Assembly: GCA_005885015.1 (NCBI GenBank)
Contig: VAYG01000030.1
Coordinates: 10,150 to 17,674, forward strand
DNA: 7,525 nucleotides
Origin: Actinomycetota bacterium
Lineage (GTDB): Bacteria; Actinomycetota; UBA4738
Direction: 5' to 3'
Under the pieces are notes generated by a model. The model made no database searches, was not told where the DNA came from, and saw only the letters and a list, made by a program, of their open reading frames with translations. Both the position numbers and the translations under genes were made by a program. This document shows, piece by piece, positions 6,308 to 7,525 of the stretch (within the stretch, counting starts at the first letter, position 1; each line of letters begins with the position of its first letter).

Positions 6308-7192
6308 GTGAACGAGCGGTCGCGCCCCTTCCAGTCTGTCGACGACGTCCAGCAGGCTCTGCGCGACCAGTCCTACCTGGCGGACCACGGCCTGGGCGTG
6401 GCCATCCACCTGGCGCTGTCGCTGGACAAGCCGCTGCTGCTGGAGGGCGAGGCCGGTGTGGGGAAGACGGAGGTAGCCAAAGCCCTGTCCGCAGCCTTGT
6501 CCCGACGGTTGATCCGGCTCCAGTGCTACGAGGGTATCGACGCGAGCCAGGCGCTGTACGAATGGGACTACTCGCGCCAGCTCATCGCGGTGCGGGCGCT
6601 CCAAGCGGAGGACGCAGCGCGCCACCTCGGCGACCTTTTCGGCGAGCAGTTCCTGGTCGAGCGGCCCCTCCTCGCAGCGATCAGGGCCGGCGACTCCGCG
6701 GTGCTGCTCGTGGATGAGCTGGACCGTGCCGACGACGAATTCGAGGCGTTCCTTCTCGAGGTGCTGTCGGAGTTCGCAGTAACCATCCCCGAGATCGGAC
6801 GGGTCGCGGCGGCCCGGCCTCCGGCGGTGGTCATCACGTCGAACCGGACCCGCGAGCTGCACGACGCGCTGAAGAGGCGATGTCTGTACCACTGGATCGA
6901 CCACCCGACGCTGGAGCGTGAGGTCGAGATCATCCGGGTCCGCGCCCCCGAAGTTCCCGAGGAACTTGCGCAGCAGGTGGCCGCGGCGGTGGCTCGGATC
7001 CGTCAGCTCGACGTGGCCAAGCGGCCCGGAGTCGCGGAGTCCATCGACTGGGCCCACGCCCTGGCCTTCCTCGGCGCCGACGCGCTCGACGGCGAAGCCG
7101 CCGGCGCTACGCTCGGCGCGGTGCTGAAGGATCACGAGGACCTCGAGATGGTGCGTTCCTCCCTGGCTCGAGTCGTCGGATCGGATGGCTGA
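6308..7192 (+). CDS. coxD: MoxR-family AAA+ ATPase, CoxD-like maturation factor
   Basis: This 294-residue AAA+ protein matches the CoxD branch of MoxR ATPases. In Oligotropha (Afipia) carboxidovorans, CoxD is needed to mature the Mo active site of CO dehydrogenase, working with the VWA protein CoxE. Walker A GEAGVGKT is at 47-54, Walker B VLLVDE at 132-137 with D136 and E137, sensor 1 is N179 in TSNRTREL, and the LKRRC segment with R190/R191 is the likely arginine-finger region. LQCYEGIDASQALYEWDYSRQ after the first helix is characteristic of this subgroup. GTG 6308 gives FQSVDDVQQAL-QSYLADHGL before the ATP site, the normal N-terminal spacing. The stop overlaps the start of the VWA gene by 8 bases (7185-7192), the usual coupled coxD-coxE arrangement. 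It probably serves the hydroxylase encoded upstream, although a separate promoter and two genes lie between. Function by homology only; other MoxR proteins act as general chaperones. Confidence 0.92.
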   Translation: MNERSRPFQSVDDVQQALRDQSYLADHGLGVAIHLALSLDKPLLLEGEAGVGKTEVAKALSAALSRRLIRLQCYEGIDASQALYEWDYSRQLIAVRALQAEDAARHLGDLFGEQFLVERPLLAAIRAGDSAVLLVDELDRADDEFEAFLLEVLSEFAVTIPEIGRVAAARPPAVVITSNRTRELHDALKRRCLYHWIDHPTLEREVEIIRVRAPEVPEELAQQVAAAVARIRQLDVAKRPGVAESIDWAHALAFLGADALDGEAAGATLGAVLKDHEDLEMVRSSLARVVGSDG

Positions 7193-7525
7193 GAAGCCGG
7201 GGTCCGCTGCGCTCGAACGGCTGGTCGGGTTCGGGCGCTACCTCCGCTCCCGGGGACTCCCCGTTGGAACCGGACGAGTCACGGCCTTCTGCCGGGCCGC
7301 GGTGGTGCTCGATCCGTTCGATGCGACGGACCTGCGATGGGCCGCGCGGGCCACGCTCGTCTCCAGGCACGAGGATTTCGCTGCGCTCGACGAGGCGTTC
7401 GACGCCTATTTCGGTTCCGGCGCCAAGCGGTCACACGGGCTCCCGCAGAGACGATTCCACAGCCCCGCCTCGCTGACGACGCGTCCGCCGAGGGCGGCGA
7501 GATCGCGGTGGGCACCGCCACGGCC
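7185..7525 (+). CDS. coxE: CoxE-like VWA-domain protein, N-terminal part (3' end outside window; possible frameshift)
   Basis: This is the beginning of a VWA (von Willebrand A) protein of the CoxE type, partner of the AAA+ ATPase in Mo-enzyme maturation. Translation from ATG 7185 gives MAEKPGSAALERLVGFGRYL, then RGLPVGTGRVTAFCRAA, then ATDLRWAARATLVSRHEDFAALDEAFDAYF. This is the recognisable helical N-terminal domain of CoxE ('F.r.LR..GLpv...r', 'lyWalratLvsr.eD...fd..F'). The metal-dependent VWA domain lies beyond the window. The start overlaps the coxD stop, so it is translationally coupled. After about residue 80 (base 7424) this frame becomes Arg/Pro-rich and unlike the family. From about 7475 the frame starting at bases 7424, 7427 and so on instead gives DDASAEGGEIAVGTATA, with every third position G or C, like the acidic linker of CoxE. 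One base may be missing in 7413-7474, by sequencing error or mutation. Confidence 0.8.
   Translation, partial: MAEKPGSAALERLVGFGRYLRSRGLPVGTGRVTAFCRAAVVLDPFDATDLRWAARATLVSRHEDFAALDEAFDAYFGSGAKRSHGLPQRRFHSPASLTTRPPRAARSRWAPPR

Noticed and set aside
6300..6311. ATG at 6300 as a start for the AAA+ gene
   Set aside because: It is out of frame and meets TGA after three codons; GTG 6308 is in the conserved frame.
5714..7135. 473-codon open frame on the minus strand across the flavoenzyme and AAA+ genes
   Set aside because: It spans two well-supported genes and their promoter gap, and its translation is low-complexity and Arg/Gly/His-rich, as expected of a GC shadow.

Overview
This is a GC-rich window in which every credible gene lies on the + strand. 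Third codon positions are strongly G/C-biased, GTG starts are used beside ATG, intergenic gaps are short, and two genes appear to start almost at the end of a -10-like hexamer (leaderless style). Together these suggest a high-GC bacterium, most likely an uncultured Actinomycetota, although Chloroflexota-type or other high-GC lineages cannot be excluded from 7.5 kb. No RNA gene, insertion sequence, integrase, CRISPR array or replication origin was seen.

Layout. 1-356: C-terminal end of a class III (PLP) aminotransferase, cut by the window edge. 357-470: intergenic region with a hairpin and a -10-like element. 471-4199: a tight three-gene operon for a molybdenum hydroxylase of the CO-dehydrogenase/xanthine-oxidase family, in the order small (2Fe-2S), large (molybdopterin), medium (FAD). 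This S-L-M order and the large-subunit motif AYRGAGR mark it as form II, so CO is not an assured substrate. A hairpin with a T-run overlaps the operon's last stop codon. 4283-5047: an unrecognised protein with an N-terminal four-cysteine zinc-ribbon-like knuckle, a Pro/Ala-rich linker, a MerR/excisionase-like winged helix-turn-helix and a hydrophobic C-terminus. 5093-6280: a DAO-family FAD amine/amino-acid oxidoreductase. 6308-7192: a MoxR/CoxD-type AAA+ ATPase. 7185-7525: the start of a CoxE-type VWA-domain protein, overlapping the ATPase gene by 8 bases and cut by the window edge. Its last ~100 bases look shifted in reading frame.

How the genes may work together. CoxS, CoxL and CoxM would assemble into a cytoplasmic heterohexameric hydroxylase passing electrons from the Mo centre through two 2Fe-2S clusters to FAD. 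CoxD/CoxE homologues are the known partners for maturing the Mo active site of CO dehydrogenase. The flanking aminotransferase and DAO-type flavoenzyme both act on amines or amino acids. The locus may therefore oxidise a nitrogenous compound or a derived aldehyde rather than CO; this is inference from context only. The zinc-ribbon/HTH protein is the least explained item and a possible regulator.
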